NCBI GenBank assembly: GCA_963826695.1 | Contig: CAWGXZ010000003.1 | Span: 186,001-250,000 of the forward strand | Reading direction: 5' to 3' | Source of the DNA: CAWGXZ01 sp963826695 | Lineage (GTDB): Bacteria > Pseudomonadota > Gammaproteobacteria > Burkholderiales > Burkholderiaceae_C | DNA: 64,000 nt | Shown here: positions 1-9,087 of the stretch, piece by piece | Position numbering within the stretch: position 1 is the stretch's first letter | Layout of the letters: the number at the start of each line of letters is the position of its first letter | Translations under genes and position numbers: made by a program | Notes under the pieces: model-generated | What the model was told of the DNA's origin: nothing | Databases searched by the model: none | What the model saw: only the letters and a program-made list of their open reading frames with translations

Positions 1-158
1 TCGGCGCCTTCTTCGTCAACGGCGCGAAGAGCTGGTTCACGCAGGCGTTTCCGGAGGTGTGGCTGTACTTCCTCGGCGCGCTGTTCATCGCGGTGACGCT
101 GTTCCTGCCGAACGGCATCGTCGGCCTGCTGCGCCGCCTCAAGGGGGAGCGCGCATGA
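1..158 (+). CDS. urtC: Urea ABC transporter permease UrtC, C-terminal fragment
   Basis: The window opens inside this gene; only about 51 C-terminal residues are visible, in the frame starting at base 3. They include a last membrane segment (WLYFLGALFIAVTLFLPNGI) followed by a basic tail ending LLRRLKGERA, the usual end of LivM/UrtC-type permeases. The TGA overlaps the ATG of urtD by four bases (ATGA), so the two are translationally coupled. Assignment to UrtC rests mainly on the following UrtD- and UrtE-type ATPases. Role by family: inner-membrane permease for high-affinity urea uptake. Confidence 0.8.
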   Translation, partial: GAFFVNGAKSWFTQAFPEVWLYFLGALFIAVTLFLPNGIVGLLRRLKGERA

Positions 159-1039
159 CGCCCGAACTCCTGCAGGCCGGCGCTGCGCGCTCGCGGATGG
201 CCGCGCGGCGGCAGATCGTCAACCACGCGTCGGGCGGACGCAGCGCCAGCTACGGCCGCATCGCCGGGGCCGGCGTCGACCTGGCGCACGGCGTCATCCT
301 CTACCTCGACGACATCACGGTCAGCTTCGACGGCTTCAAGGCGCTGAACGCGCTGTCGCTCAGCATCGGCGTCGGCGAGCTGCGCTGCATCATCGGCCCG
401 AACGGTGCCGGCAAGACGACGATGATGGACGTCATCACCGGCAAGACGCGGCCCGACGCGGGCCAGGCCTTCTTCGGCTCGACGATCGACCTGCTGCGGC
501 TGCGCGAGAACGCCATCGCCTCGATCGGCATCGGCCGCAAGTTCCAGAAGCCCACCGTGTTCGAGAACCTGACCGTGTTCGAGAACCTCGAGCTGGCGCT
601 GAAGACCGACCGCGGCGTGCGCGCCTCGATGGCCTTCCGTCTCGACGGCGAGCAGGCCGACCGGATCGCCGAGGTGCTGACGCTGATCCACCTGAAGGAC
701 AGCGCAGCGCGCACCGCGGGGCTGCTGTCGCACGGCCAGAAGCAGTGGCTGGAAATCGGCATGCTGCTGATGCAGGACCCGCTGCTGCTGCTGCTCGACG
801 AGCCCGTCGCCGGCATGACCGACGAAGAGACCGAGCGCACCGCGCAGCTCTTCCTGCAGCTTGCCGGCAAGCATTCGCTGGTGGTCGTCGAGCACGACAT
901 GAAGTTCATCGGCGAGCTGACCGCCGACGACCCGGCGAAGAAGGTCACCGTGCTGCACGAAGGCAGCGTCCTCGCCGAGGGCACGCTGGCCGCGGTGCAG
1001 GCCAACGAGAAGGTCGTCGAGGTCTACCTCGGACGATGA
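155..1039 (+). CDS. urtD: Urea ABC transporter ATP-binding protein UrtD
   Basis: ATPase of about 294 residues energising urea import. Walker A is GPNGAGKTT, the signature region is LSHGQKQWLEIG (the SHGQKQW form typical of UrtD) and Walker B is LLLLLDEP, followed by the switch His in VVVEHDMKF. The ATG at 155 overlaps the urtC stop. This start gives about 45 residues (Arg/Ala/Gly-rich) before the ATPase fold; an internal start nearer residue 50 is possible but would break the coupling. urtE follows four bases after the stop. Confidence 0.9.
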   Translation: MTPELLQAGAARSRMAARRQIVNHASGGRSASYGRIAGAGVDLAHGVILYLDDITVSFDGFKALNALSLSIGVGELRCIIGPNGAGKTTMMDVITGKTRPDAGQAFFGSTIDLLRLRENAIASIGIGRKFQKPTVFENLTVFENLELALKTDRGVRASMAFRLDGEQADRIAEVLTLIHLKDSAARTAGLLSHGQKQWLEIGMLLMQDPLLLLLDEPVAGMTDEETERTAQLFLQLAGKHSLVVVEHDMKFIGELTADDPAKKVTVLHEGSVLAEGTLAAVQANEKVVEVYLGR

Positions 1040-1043
1040 ACGC

Positions 1044-1737
1044 ATGTTGAAAGTAGAAGGCATCAACCAGTACTACGGCGGTTCGCACATCCTGCGCAAC
1101 CTCGGCTTCGAGGCGCGCAAGGGCGAGGTCACCGTCGTGCTCGGCCGCAACGGCGTCGGCAAGACGACGCTTCTCAAGAGCCTGATGGGCGTCGTGCCGG
1201 TGAAGACCGGCAGCGTGACGCTCGACGACGTCGACCTGACCCGCGCGACGCCCGTACCAGCGCGCCCGTCGCGGCATCGGCTACGTGCCGCAGGGCCGCG
1301 AGATCTTCGGCCGGCTGACGGTCGAGGAAAACCTGCAGATGGGTCTGGCCACCCGGCCGGGCGGCGAGTCGATTCCGGCCGAGCTGTTCGAGCTGTTTCC
1401 GGTGCTCAAGTCGATGATCCGCCGCCGCGGCGGCGATCTTTCCGGCGGCCAGCAGCAGCAACTCGCCATCGCCCGCGCACTGGCGTCGCAGCCCAAGCTG
1501 CTGATCCTCGACGAGCCGACCGAGGGCATCCAGCCGTCGATCATCAAGGACATCGGCCGCGTCATCCGCATGCTCGCCGACCGCGGCACGATGGCCATCA
1601 TCCTGGTCGAGCAGTACTACGACTTCGCCGAGGAGCTCGCCGACCAGTACCTGGTGATGGAGCGCGGCGAGATCGTCCAGCGCGGCCTCGGCAAGCAGAT
1701 GGCCGCGGACGGGGTGAGGGCGCGGATGGCGATTTGA
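1044..1737 (+). CDS. urtE: Urea ABC transporter ATP-binding protein UrtE (frameshifted)
   Basis: Second urea-transport ATPase, about 231 residues when repaired. The first frame begins MLKVEGINQYYGGSHILR and contains Walker A GRNGVGKTT; near base 1254 one extra G (CCCGTAC where CCCTAC is expected) shifts the frame, and the protein resumes as RGIGYVPQGREIF, LSGGQQQQLAIARAL and Walker B LLILDEPTEGIQPS in the frame ending at 1737. No other lesion is seen, so this is either a one-base consensus error or a very recent mutation. As written, the protein is truncated after Walker A. Confidence 0.88.
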
Positions 1738-2139
1738 GGGCAGGGCCGCCCGGTCGCCAGATGCATCGGCCTGAAGGCCGCGGCCGTGGTGGCCCGACAG
1801 CCCGGCTGTCCTCACGCCGGCCTCCGAGGTGCGCTTCACCGCACCCGTGATGTGCGACGCGCGGATCCGGCTGCACCGTACGCTCCTGGCCGCACATCAC
1901 CGTGGAAGTGCCGGAGCCGCTGGCCGCGAGGATCGACTGGCGGCGCTGCCTCGTCGACTTGCACAAGGCCCTGTCGGAGAGGGGCTACGGCCGGCTGCAC
2001 GTCGCCACAGCGGCGGGAATGGCCGAAGCTCGTCGAGAGAGGCGCCTTCGAGATTCGATGCGAGTCGGTCGCGCGCTGCCCGGGCGACGCCGCACGCCGA
2101 GGTACCCGGCCCCCGGAAGGCGCGACGTCCCCACCAGGG
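1738..2139. other. 400-bp region after urtE, no recognised gene
   Basis: Between the urtE stop and the haloperoxidase pseudogene. A plus-strand stretch at about 1890-2000 reads protein-like (VEVPEPLAARIDWRRCLVD) but has no clear start, is broken further on and matches nothing I recognise; it may be a gene relic. In other Burkholderiales ureD often follows urtE, but I see no UreD-like sequence here. Confidence 0.4.
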
Positions 2140-3685
2140 TTACCACGGTAGCGAGTCTGCGATCGTCTGGCTTGTGACGCCGATCTTTTCTGCCACCTTG
2201 TTGCCGATCTGGCAACCCAGCCACACGCCGCCGCGCCGCCCAAGCTGTGCCGGGGTGAGCGGAATGCCGAACTCGCCGTCGGGGTCGGTGCCTTTGATCG
2301 TGAGGCCGTCGAACTGCCAGTGCACGCCCAAGTAGACGCGACTGACCGAGTTGTCGACGATCGCTTCCCAGAGGCTTTCGAACGCCTGGTGCAGAACCGG
2401 GCGGGGCGCCTTGTCACCGCGGGGATCGCGGTTGCGGCCGTTGTATTCGTCGGAGCGGGCGCAGAAGCGCACGTTGTCCAGACCGTCTGGACCGAACTCC
2501 GCCAGTTTCTTCTCGACCAGGAACAGCCGCAGCACCTGGAAGGCGCTGGCACCGAAGGTCGCGTGCCCGGAAGGATAGGCCGGGAAATTGGGCGTGAGGC
2601 TCAGGCGCTCACCATTGGTGTCTGGCCGGCCCAGCGGCTTCCATCCGGCCTCCGCTGCCGCCTTGCCTGCCAAGCCGTACGGAATTCCCAGCACCGGACG
2701 CCACATCATGTGGTCGGCGCTGTATTTGTAGTGCCAGGCGTCGATGCCGGCATCGGCCATCGCCAGCGCCGCGGCGGCGACGACGCGCAGCTCCTCGTCT
2801 TCGGTCAGGCCGGTCCGGTTGCGCGAGTCGATCTCGTCGAGCACGCCGAGGACGATCTGCAGATACAGCCGAGGCGGCGTTCCCAGTTCCGGCGGACCGT
2901 CGTAGCCCCAGAAGATGCCGACAACCTCCTCGGAAGGCAGGCGCGAACGCTCCTGCGCCGCGCCTTGGACTGCACCTTCTGAAAGTCCTTGACAAAGTGC
3001 TCATCGGGCGTCACGACCGTGCCGGTGATGCGCCCCGGTGGTCTGGGTAGATCGCTCAGGTCCTCGGTGACCAGGCGCGTGGCCCCGCCCCAGGCCGATC
3101 CGGCGTAGCCCTGGCCAGGGTCATCGGGTGGCACGCTGTGGGAGTAGGGGCCGCCCGGTGCGTAGACGAGCTTCGTAGCCAATTCCCGGTCACGAAGTCC
3201 GAGCAGGTGGACGGCGTTCCCAACCATGCGGCCCTGCAGTTCCGACGCCTCGTTGGCGAGCCCCGGGTGCAGCCCCAGCCACTGGTTCCAGGCATCGTGC
3301 AGCGCATCAGCCTGGCTCGGATAGCGCAGCAGCAGCAGCTGCTGGCAGGCTGCCGCGCTCGCGCAGCTGGGGAAGCCGGTGCGCCCTCAGGTGTGCCGTT
3401 GGGCAGGGTTCGCAGCCGGCTATTGCGGTCCTTCGGGGCATCGTGCAGCGCGCCCAGGGCCATGCCGAGTGCCCTTGCGGTGAGGAACGGCCCGCGCTGG
3501 TCGCCTCGGCTGTGCTGCGGCGTATGGTCTCGCCGCGCACATTCGAGCGACGTGTCGATCCAGAAGCGATGTGGTCGAAAGTAGCTGGCATGGTCGACTC
3601 CGGGTGGAAGGAACAGTAGAAAGCGAGTTGCGAATGCGACTCGCAATGCCATTCTTCGGACCATTGCCCGTGCGTGCATCCTCAA
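2140..3685 (-). pseudogene. Vanadium-dependent haloperoxidase / PAP2-like protein, broken
   Basis: Read from 3685 downward, three frames together give one protein of the vanadium haloperoxidase-acid phosphatase class. N-terminal part: FWIDTSLECARRDHT and GPFLTARALGMALGALHDA; middle: AVHLLGLRDRELATKLVYAP; C-terminal part: LYLQIVLGVLDEIDSRNRTG, FPAYPSGHATFGASAF (vanadate/phosphate-binding core with the active-site His) and SRVYLGVHWQFDG. Frame changes lie near 3370 and 2965. The C-terminal active-site motifs are intact, so the lesions may be recent or may be consensus errors. No secretion signal is evident at the likely start. The next feature is also a broken gene, so real decay is plausible here. 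Confidence 0.75.
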
Positions 3686-3748
3686 AACTGATTAGCTGGG
3701 TGGCTCGGCCTCCCTGCTTCTGAGCGGCTTTCTCGGCGGCGGTCGACC

Positions 3749-4082
3749 GGGGACGAGTACGCTCGCCGGCTGTTCGCCGAAGGCTGCATCCAGTCGGGCT
3801 TCTTCTACCGCTTCGCCTGCACCGTGCACCCGCCAGTCGGCGGGCGCCGGCCGACTACGACGTGACGCTGCAGCCGCTGCCGCCCGTGAGCTTCGCAAAG
3901 AACGACGTCGCCTTCATCGACCCGACCGGCACCGACCACGACCGCCTCGGCATCGGCCTGCGCAAGGCGCTCTACAACTACATGCACGGCATCGGGGTCG
4001 AGAGGACGTGCGCCGCTGGTTCGACTTCCCGGTGCCGAAGGCGAGGGTGCGGAGGGGCGGATTGCGAAGCGTTGCGGAGTAG
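3749..4082 (+). pseudogene. C-terminal relic of a B12-binding-domain radical SAM protein
   Basis: About 110 residues can be pieced together from three frames: DEYARRLFAEGCIQSGFFYRF, then DYDVTLQPLPPVSFAKND, GIGLRKALYNYMHGIG and finally EDVRRWFDFPVPKARV. This pattern is the C-terminus of large B12-binding radical SAM proteins annotated in many Burkholderiales. No CxxxCxxC cluster or B12 domain is present upstream, so the gene is 5'-truncated, and it carries frame changes near 3835 and 4010. Family assignment is from memory of conserved C-terminal motifs. Confidence 0.55.
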
Positions 4083-4235
4083 GGAGCGCGGCGGTGGGCG
4101 ATTGCCGTAAGACGTGGACGGACGGAAGGCGTCAGCTCCTGGCCCGTGGAAGATACTGACCTTCGATGAGATTGCGAGAATGGCCACGCCAGTGGCAAGT
4201 CTCGCCTAACCGTTCCCTAACCAAGGGAAAAAACG

Positions 4236-4583
4236 ATGAACCCGACGCCGATTCGTGACGCTGCAACTGCCCTGAGAGAGGGACAGTGGGACGAGTACAC
4301 CTCGCTAATTCGTCCGCTACAGCGGGATGATGAAGAGCAGACGTGGGCTGCTCTTGCTGCCGAGCATCCAACATCGGTCAACTTGGTTTCCGTGCTCGCG
4401 ACCCTCTCGAAAGAGCAAGCCCGAGCAGCCTGCCATCAGCTCCTTCCGGCCATTGGCAAGCTGCCAGCGCTCTCGTTCGAAGAGGCACTTGCTCTCTTGG
4501 ACTTCGGCATGGCAATCGACGAGTCATATAGACACGCTCCCGCACAGCAACTACACCCGCATTTCGTTCTGCGGCCGAGCTAG
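4236..4583 (+). CDS. Hypothetical protein, N-terminal part of a probable ~565-residue helical protein
   Basis: Starts MNPTPIRDAATALREG with a purine-rich RBS (AAGGGAAAAAACG) just upstream. The 115 residues are helix-forming and resemble HEAT/TPR-type repeats (AALAAEHPTSVNLVSVLATL, ALSFEEALALLDFG). It ends at 4583, but the reading continues in another frame as FRSAAELGVDLGERLRVD directly into the next ORF, so I think a single-base indel at about 4535-4580 splits one gene (4236-5935). Base composition is clearly less GC-rich than the flanks, which suggests horizontal transfer. Function unknown. Confidence 0.6.
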   Translation: MNPTPIRDAATALREGQWDEYTSLIRPLQRDDEEQTWAALAAEHPTSVNLVSVLATLSKEQARAACHQLLPAIGKLPALSFEEALALLDFGMAIDESYRHAPAQQLHPHFVLRPS

Positions 4584-4705
4584 GAGTTGATCTCGGCGAG
4601 CGCCTTCGAGTCGATGCCACCCGAGGAGAGGTCGCGCTGCGAATCTGGGCGGGCGCCTTTGCGCCAGGGGCTCCACAAGAGGCTGCGAAATATGCGGCTT
4701 CCCTG

Positions 4706-5935
4706 ATGACGCGCATGCCCGCTGATACCCTGCTCCTTATAAATCTACTCCACTTCTTGCCGGTCCAGTCGCCAGCGGTTCTGGCGGAACTTGCTCCGCT
4801 TGAGCGCTCGCTGGCAGACCTGCTCTTCGGCAAAACGAGCGAGCATGGCCAAGCAGCCTGGTCGGCATTGACGTGCATCTCCGTCTTTTCGCCAGCAGCT
4901 ATGGATCACCTGCTGGGAGCGCTGGACTCGGGGAACTGCCAGGCCGCAGTCGCGACCGCCAGCTCCTTCTACCGACTGAGTTCTCCTAGCTTTGGCGCCA
5001 CAGCCGAGCCGCTCCAACGCGTCGTCGATCGACTGCTGAGCATCGGGCTTGTCGATGAACAGGCTCGTGCGCAAATAGATGGCGCCATAGCTTCCCTGAT
5101 TTTTCGAGACGTGCTTCGCCCGCACGCCGTAGCGTGCTTGCTAGACCTTTGCACAGCCGACGCCGACGTTGTCGAAATGTTTGGGGAGACCTTTAGCGGC
5201 CTAGCCCACCAGCAGGACGACTTTTTACGGGTCTTGTCCGAATGGTTGCTGCGTCCCGATGCGAGCTTCTCGTCAATCGGAAGCATGCTATCGCTATGCA
5301 CGTCGCAGCGAGCGCCAATAGGTCTGGACGCAGCGGCCTTCGCGGCGCAGGGCGTCGAGAGGTGGGTCAAGGCTGCAAGGCGGCTACTAGCCCTAACCCA
5401 TCATGGGCCGACCTTGTGCGGGTTCACCGCCGCGATTGCTGAAATGGCCGCGCTTGGGAACGGTCGCTTCTCACTCGCGAAGGAGATGCTCAACTTGACC
5501 TTCGTGGAGTATCCCAGTGCCACCGAGGAGTTCCTGAAGAAGAAGACGGCGGCATGCCCCCGGGCGGACCCCGCCGCGAACGTCTTCCGCGCGGTCTACG
5601 CCGACGCGCTTCGGTGGCGCAGAGTACTCGCACGCCTTCCGGTGCGTAAGGAGCTCCGCCCGACGGATGCGGAACTTCATGCACTGCGGGCGATGAGAAG
5701 TCGTTTCAATCGCGAAATCATGCGCGCAGCTGCGGACCGGTCGGTGTTTCGAGACCTGTTTACGAGCGCACATATTGCGCAGGGTAGAAAGTTCGCCTCT
5801 CACACACATCTCGGCCCTCCACAGGTAGGCCAGATGGGGCAGTCGAGTCACTCTGTAGAACTGCCGTCCAGTGAGCTGGCCGATCCAATGCGCGGGCTGC
5901 TGGAACGTCAAAGCCTACTGACGAGCGCCCGATGA
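4706..5935 (+). CDS. Hypothetical helical protein, probable continuation of the preceding ORF
   Basis: 409 residues from the first ATG, but open and protein-like back to about 4560 (LGERLRVDATRGEVALRIWA), so it is probably the C-terminal three quarters of the gene starting at 4236. It consists of amphipathic helices in a HEAT-like pattern, with no signal peptide, membrane segment or catalytic motif that I can see. The stop overlaps the next gene's ATG (ATGA), so the two proteins are translated as a unit. Large helical repeat proteins paired with a nuclease-like partner are common in bacterial defence operons; that role is inference only. Confidence 0.65.
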   Translation: MTRMPADTLLLINLLHFLPVQSPAVLAELAPLERSLADLLFGKTSEHGQAAWSALTCISVFSPAAMDHLLGALDSGNCQAAVATASSFYRLSSPSFGATAEPLQRVVDRLLSIGLVDEQARAQIDGAIASLIFRDVLRPHAVACLLDLCTADADVVEMFGETFSGLAHQQDDFLRVLSEWLLRPDASFSSIGSMLSLCTSQRAPIGLDAAAFAAQGVERWVKAARRLLALTHHGPTLCGFTAAIAEMAALGNGRFSLAKEMLNLTFVEYPSATEEFLKKKTAACPRADPAANVFRAVYADALRWRRVLARLPVRKELRPTDAELHALRAMRSRFNREIMRAAADRSVFRDLFTSAHIAQGRKFASHTHLGPPQVGQMGQSSHSVELPSSELADPMRGLLERQSLLTSAR

Positions 5936-7671
5936 CTGATAGTCTGCGCCTGCTGCTTGAAGATTTCCTCGGGTTGATGCGAGAGGAAGGCGAACTCGAC
6001 GTCTTCTTGCCTTTACTCATGTCAGCTATGGGGCATGAAGTCGTTTACCGTCCGCAGAAGGGTCTCCGGCAGTACGGCGTCGACATCGTCTCAGTCGGGC
6101 CCGATGACGATGGTCAGACAAAGCTCTACCTTTGGTTGGTCAAGTGTGGAGACATCGGGCGGACCGACTGGGACTCAGGGCCGCAGTCGGTGCTTCAGTC
6201 GATCAATGATGTTGGCTATGTCTACCTGCGAAGCCATGTGGCGCCGGAGCACAAGGCGCTCAAGAAGAAGCTGCTCATCGTCACCAACGGCGACTTCAAT
6301 GCGAGCCTGAACGAGACGATCGCTGCGTTCCTGGAAGTTTGGTCGCGCAGGACGAAGGTGGCGACAGAGCAGGTCAATGGCTCAAAGTTGGCGGCGTGGA
6401 CAGAGCGGCACCTGCTGGATGAATATATCCTGCCCAGATCAAACCGGGCGTTGCTGCGTCGCATGCTTGCGAACACAGCCTCTCCGGAGCTCTGCGTGTT
6501 AGTGGGACGACGACTCATTGACGAAATGCTCAACAGCGCCCTATTACCAGCGAAATCGGCGAGAGCGCAGACTAAGCGCTTGCTCACGGGCCTGCGGGGC
6601 ATTCGAACCACACTGAGGGTCTTGCAGACATGGGCGACAAACGAGGACAACCTGCTTGCTCCGTATACTTTATCTCAGTACGCGGTGTTGGCTACATGGT
6701 CGCGGTTGCACGACAGGTTCCTGGCGGGCGAACCAGAGCCAAGCCGAGAGTTTAGCGAATTGCTGTTCCACCTTGCGATGGTGGCACAGACATACCACCG
6801 GCGCATGGACGCCTATTACCTTGTACAGGACGCGTTTGCAAATGCATTACCCGACAGCTTGCTGGTGTCCCGGACTGTCTTTGACGAGCTAGGCCGCCTC
6901 GGGCAACAAGGATGTTTCTGGGCCTTTCAAGCTACTATTGGTCGAAGCGCGCACCTGGAAGTGATTGTTCACGATTACTCCCGTCGCGTTCAAGCGTTGG
7001 TCCAGAGTCATAGCTGCAGCGCCTTGCCTGCCTATGACCATCAGTCGGCAAGTATTCATGCGGCGCTCTTGCTTCTGGTTGTGACGGGTCATGGCGACTT
7101 CGGCCGCAGCTGGATCCACAACCTATGCCAGCGCATGCACTATGCAACCAGCGCTCGCAAGTTTTTACCCATGTCGGCGCCGTTCGAGGAGGCGATTCTC
7201 ATGCGCAGTGGTTACGACGAGATGAGAGAGGAATTCTGCTCAACGTCGACGCTCCTACCCGTCCTCCTGACTTGGACCGCCGTGTTGGGAATGAACGAGA
7301 GCTACGCTTCACTCAGGGAATACGTATTTCCGAAGCTGAAAGGCACCACCTCAAACTTTTGGAGCTCTGAAAGAGGGTATGACTCGGTCGTTGCCGATGC
7401 CGCAGCGCTCCATGAGCACGGTATCGGGGAGGCCGTCATGCAGTTGCCCGAGGAGCCAGGGGAGTTCCTTCGCTTAATGACTAAAGGCCTCGACGGAGTC
7501 GACGGTATTGAGACCTCGAAGTGGTACCAGGTTCGTGCACCCTACATTCCACTTCTCGCGGCGCTGCACTGGCAAGCACAGTTGCCGCGAGAGATGCTGG
7601 TCCGGCAGGCAATAGCGTTCGCAGCTGCGGAGCCCCCAGCTCATGCTACGAACAGAAGGTCAAAAAGATAG
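5932..7671 (+). CDS. Restriction-endonuclease-like (PD-(D/E)xK type) protein with helical C-terminus, unclassified
   Basis: 579 residues. The first ~120 look like an Mrr/restriction-endonuclease fold: a helix ending LLMSAMGHEVVYR, then QYGVDIVSVGPDDDG with the likely metal-binding D51, and a strand LYLWLVKCGD with K71. In the usual D...(E/Q)xK motif the residue two before the Lys is acidic or Gln; here it is Leu69, so the site may be altered or inactive. A Trp-rich segment TDWDSGPQSVLQSIND follows. Residues ~180-579 are helical with no recognised domain. The start overlaps the stop of the previous gene. Codon use is less GC-biased than the neighbours. Possible roles: defence nuclease or nucleic-acid sensor; function unproven. 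Confidence 0.6.
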   Translation: MTDSLRLLLEDFLGLMREEGELDVFLPLLMSAMGHEVVYRPQKGLRQYGVDIVSVGPDDDGQTKLYLWLVKCGDIGRTDWDSGPQSVLQSINDVGYVYLRSHVAPEHKALKKKLLIVTNGDFNASLNETIAAFLEVWSRRTKVATEQVNGSKLAAWTERHLLDEYILPRSNRALLRRMLANTASPELCVLVGRRLIDEMLNSALLPAKSARAQTKRLLTGLRGIRTTLRVLQTWATNEDNLLAPYTLSQYAVLATWSRLHDRFLAGEPEPSREFSELLFHLAMVAQTYHRRMDAYYLVQDAFANALPDSLLVSRTVFDELGRLGQQGCFWAFQATIGRSAHLEVIVHDYSRRVQALVQSHSCSALPAYDHQSASIHAALLLLVVTGHGDFGRSWIHNLCQRMHYATSARKFLPMSAPFEEAILMRSGYDEMREEFCSTSTLLPVLLTWTAVLGMNESYASLREYVFPKLKGTTSNFWSSERGYDSVVADAAALHEHGIGEAVMQLPEEPGEFLRLMTKGLDGVDGIETSKWYQVRAPYIPLLAALHWQAQLPREMLVRQAIAFAAAEPPAHATNRRSKR

Positions 7672-7876
7672 CTCTCGCAGATCGCGATGCGGCGGTACGC
7701 CATGGATGCGCCGCTGTATGGGATCTGCACTTCGTTGGAATGTTGCGCGTCCATTTCGAAGAACGCTCGGACACCGCACACGTCAGCTGAGGGTCCAGCG
7801 CTCCCGGTAGCGCTCCATGCGAATGACCGCTGCCAGTCTGAAGCCGCCCTCGACCTTGCCCCCTCGGTTGCACAGC

Positions 7877-9004
7877 TCAACCGCCCCCGCCCGAGCTCCG
7901 CCCCGCCCCCGCCAACCCCTCCAAATCCACCGGCCGGTGATAAGGCCGGTCGCCCAGCGCCTCCACCCGCGCCCAGAAGTCGGGCAGCGTCGCCAGGCCG
8001 CGTTGGTCCTTGCCGGCGCTCTGGCGCCAGATCGCCCAGGATTGCGGGTGCAGCCGGCTCGCCTCGTCGAAGTGGGTGCGGGCCTCGTCGGCCTGGCCTT
8101 CGCGCTGCAGCACCTGCGCGAGGCGGAAGCGCGCGTGCGCCTCGGCCACGGCGTCGTCGGGCGCGCGCAGGCGCTCGGCCACGCGGGCCGCGTCGAGCGC
8201 ATGGCGGCTCGCAGCGCCGTGGCGGGCCCAGTCGAGCACCGCGGCGGCATAGACCTGCTTGGCCCGGTGGCGCTCGGCCAGCGCGGCCGGGGCGATCTCC
8301 TGGGTCTGCGGGTCGCGGTCGCGAAAGCCGTCGGTCGAGCCGGCGTTCTCGGGCGGGCGGACGATGCGGCCGGCCTCGTCGATCCACACCGCCTGCGGCA
8401 CGTTGGTCAGGTGGTACAGGTCGGCCAGCCGGTGCTCGCGGTCGATCAGGCACGGGTAGGCGGGCGATGCCGCCTCGATCCACGGCCGCGCGGCCTCGGG
8501 CTCGTCGAGCGCGACGGCGATCACCGTGAAGGGTTCGCCCTCGGTCTGTTCCATCAGCGATTGCCACACCGGCAAGTCGAGCCGACAGCCGCACCAGGAG
8601 GCCCAGGCGACGAGGAAGACGCGCCGCCCGCGGTAGTCGGAAAGGCGGTGCAGCCGGCCTTCGAGGTCGGGCAGCTCGAAGTCGGGCGCCTCGCCGCTGG
8701 CCAGCGCCGCGGCGCGCTGCGCGGCGCCTTCGCCCAGCACCCAGACCTGCCCGGCCGCATCGTGAACCACCGGCCAGCCGGCATGGCGCCACACCGCGGC
8801 GAGGTCGAGCCGGTCGCCGTCGGCCAGCGGCTGGTCGGGGCGCCGCGGCAGCGGCATGCAGACGTCGCCGCGGCACAGCCCCTCGGGCTTCCAGGCCCAG
8901 CCGGTCGCGCGCTCGACGTCGGCGCGCTCCACCCAGAGCGATTCGCCTTCGACATGCGCCGAAGGCAACGACGTCTCGCCGACGTCGTGCAGGATCATGA
9001 CCAT
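7877..9004 (-). CDS. Redoxin/thioredoxin-like protein with CxC motif and TPR-like tail
   Basis: 375 residues from MVMILHDVGE. Residues ~130-260 form a TlpA/AhpC-type thioredoxin fold (APDFELPDLEGRLHRLSDY, then VFLVAWASWCGCRLDLP). The active site reads W-C-G-C, a CxC spacing instead of CxxC. A TPR-like helical tail follows (DAVAEAHARFRLAQVLQREG). There is no signal peptide, so it is probably cytoplasmic. Likely a thiol-disulfide or peroxide-handling protein; substrate unknown. The next gene upstream on the same strand (9088) is a serine hydrolase, 83 bp away. An antisense frame is also long because of the GC bias and is ignored. Confidence 0.75.
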   Translation of the reverse strand: MVMILHDVGETSLPSAHVEGESLWVERADVERATGWAWKPEGLCRGDVCMPLPRRPDQPLADGDRLDLAAVWRHAGWPVVHDAAGQVWVLGEGAAQRAAALASGEAPDFELPDLEGRLHRLSDYRGRRVFLVAWASWCGCRLDLPVWQSLMEQTEGEPFTVIAVALDEPEAARPWIEAASPAYPCLIDREHRLADLYHLTNVPQAVWIDEAGRIVRPPENAGSTDGFRDRDPQTQEIAPAALAERHRAKQVYAAAVLDWARHGAASRHALDAARVAERLRAPDDAVAEAHARFRLAQVLQREGQADEARTHFDEASRLHPQSWAIWRQSAGKDQRGLATLPDFWARVEALGDRPYHRPVDLEGLAGAGRSSGGGG

Positions 9005-9087
9005 CGGGGCCTCCCTTGCTGCGATGAAGCCAGCATAGCGGTGGGCGGTGCCGCCTGCAGGCGGCCGGCGTGGGCGCCTGGTGCCCG

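Noticed and set aside
59..154. Upstream extension of urtD to 59
   Set aside because: It would overlap urtC for 100 bases; the ATG at 155 gives the normal ATGA coupling.
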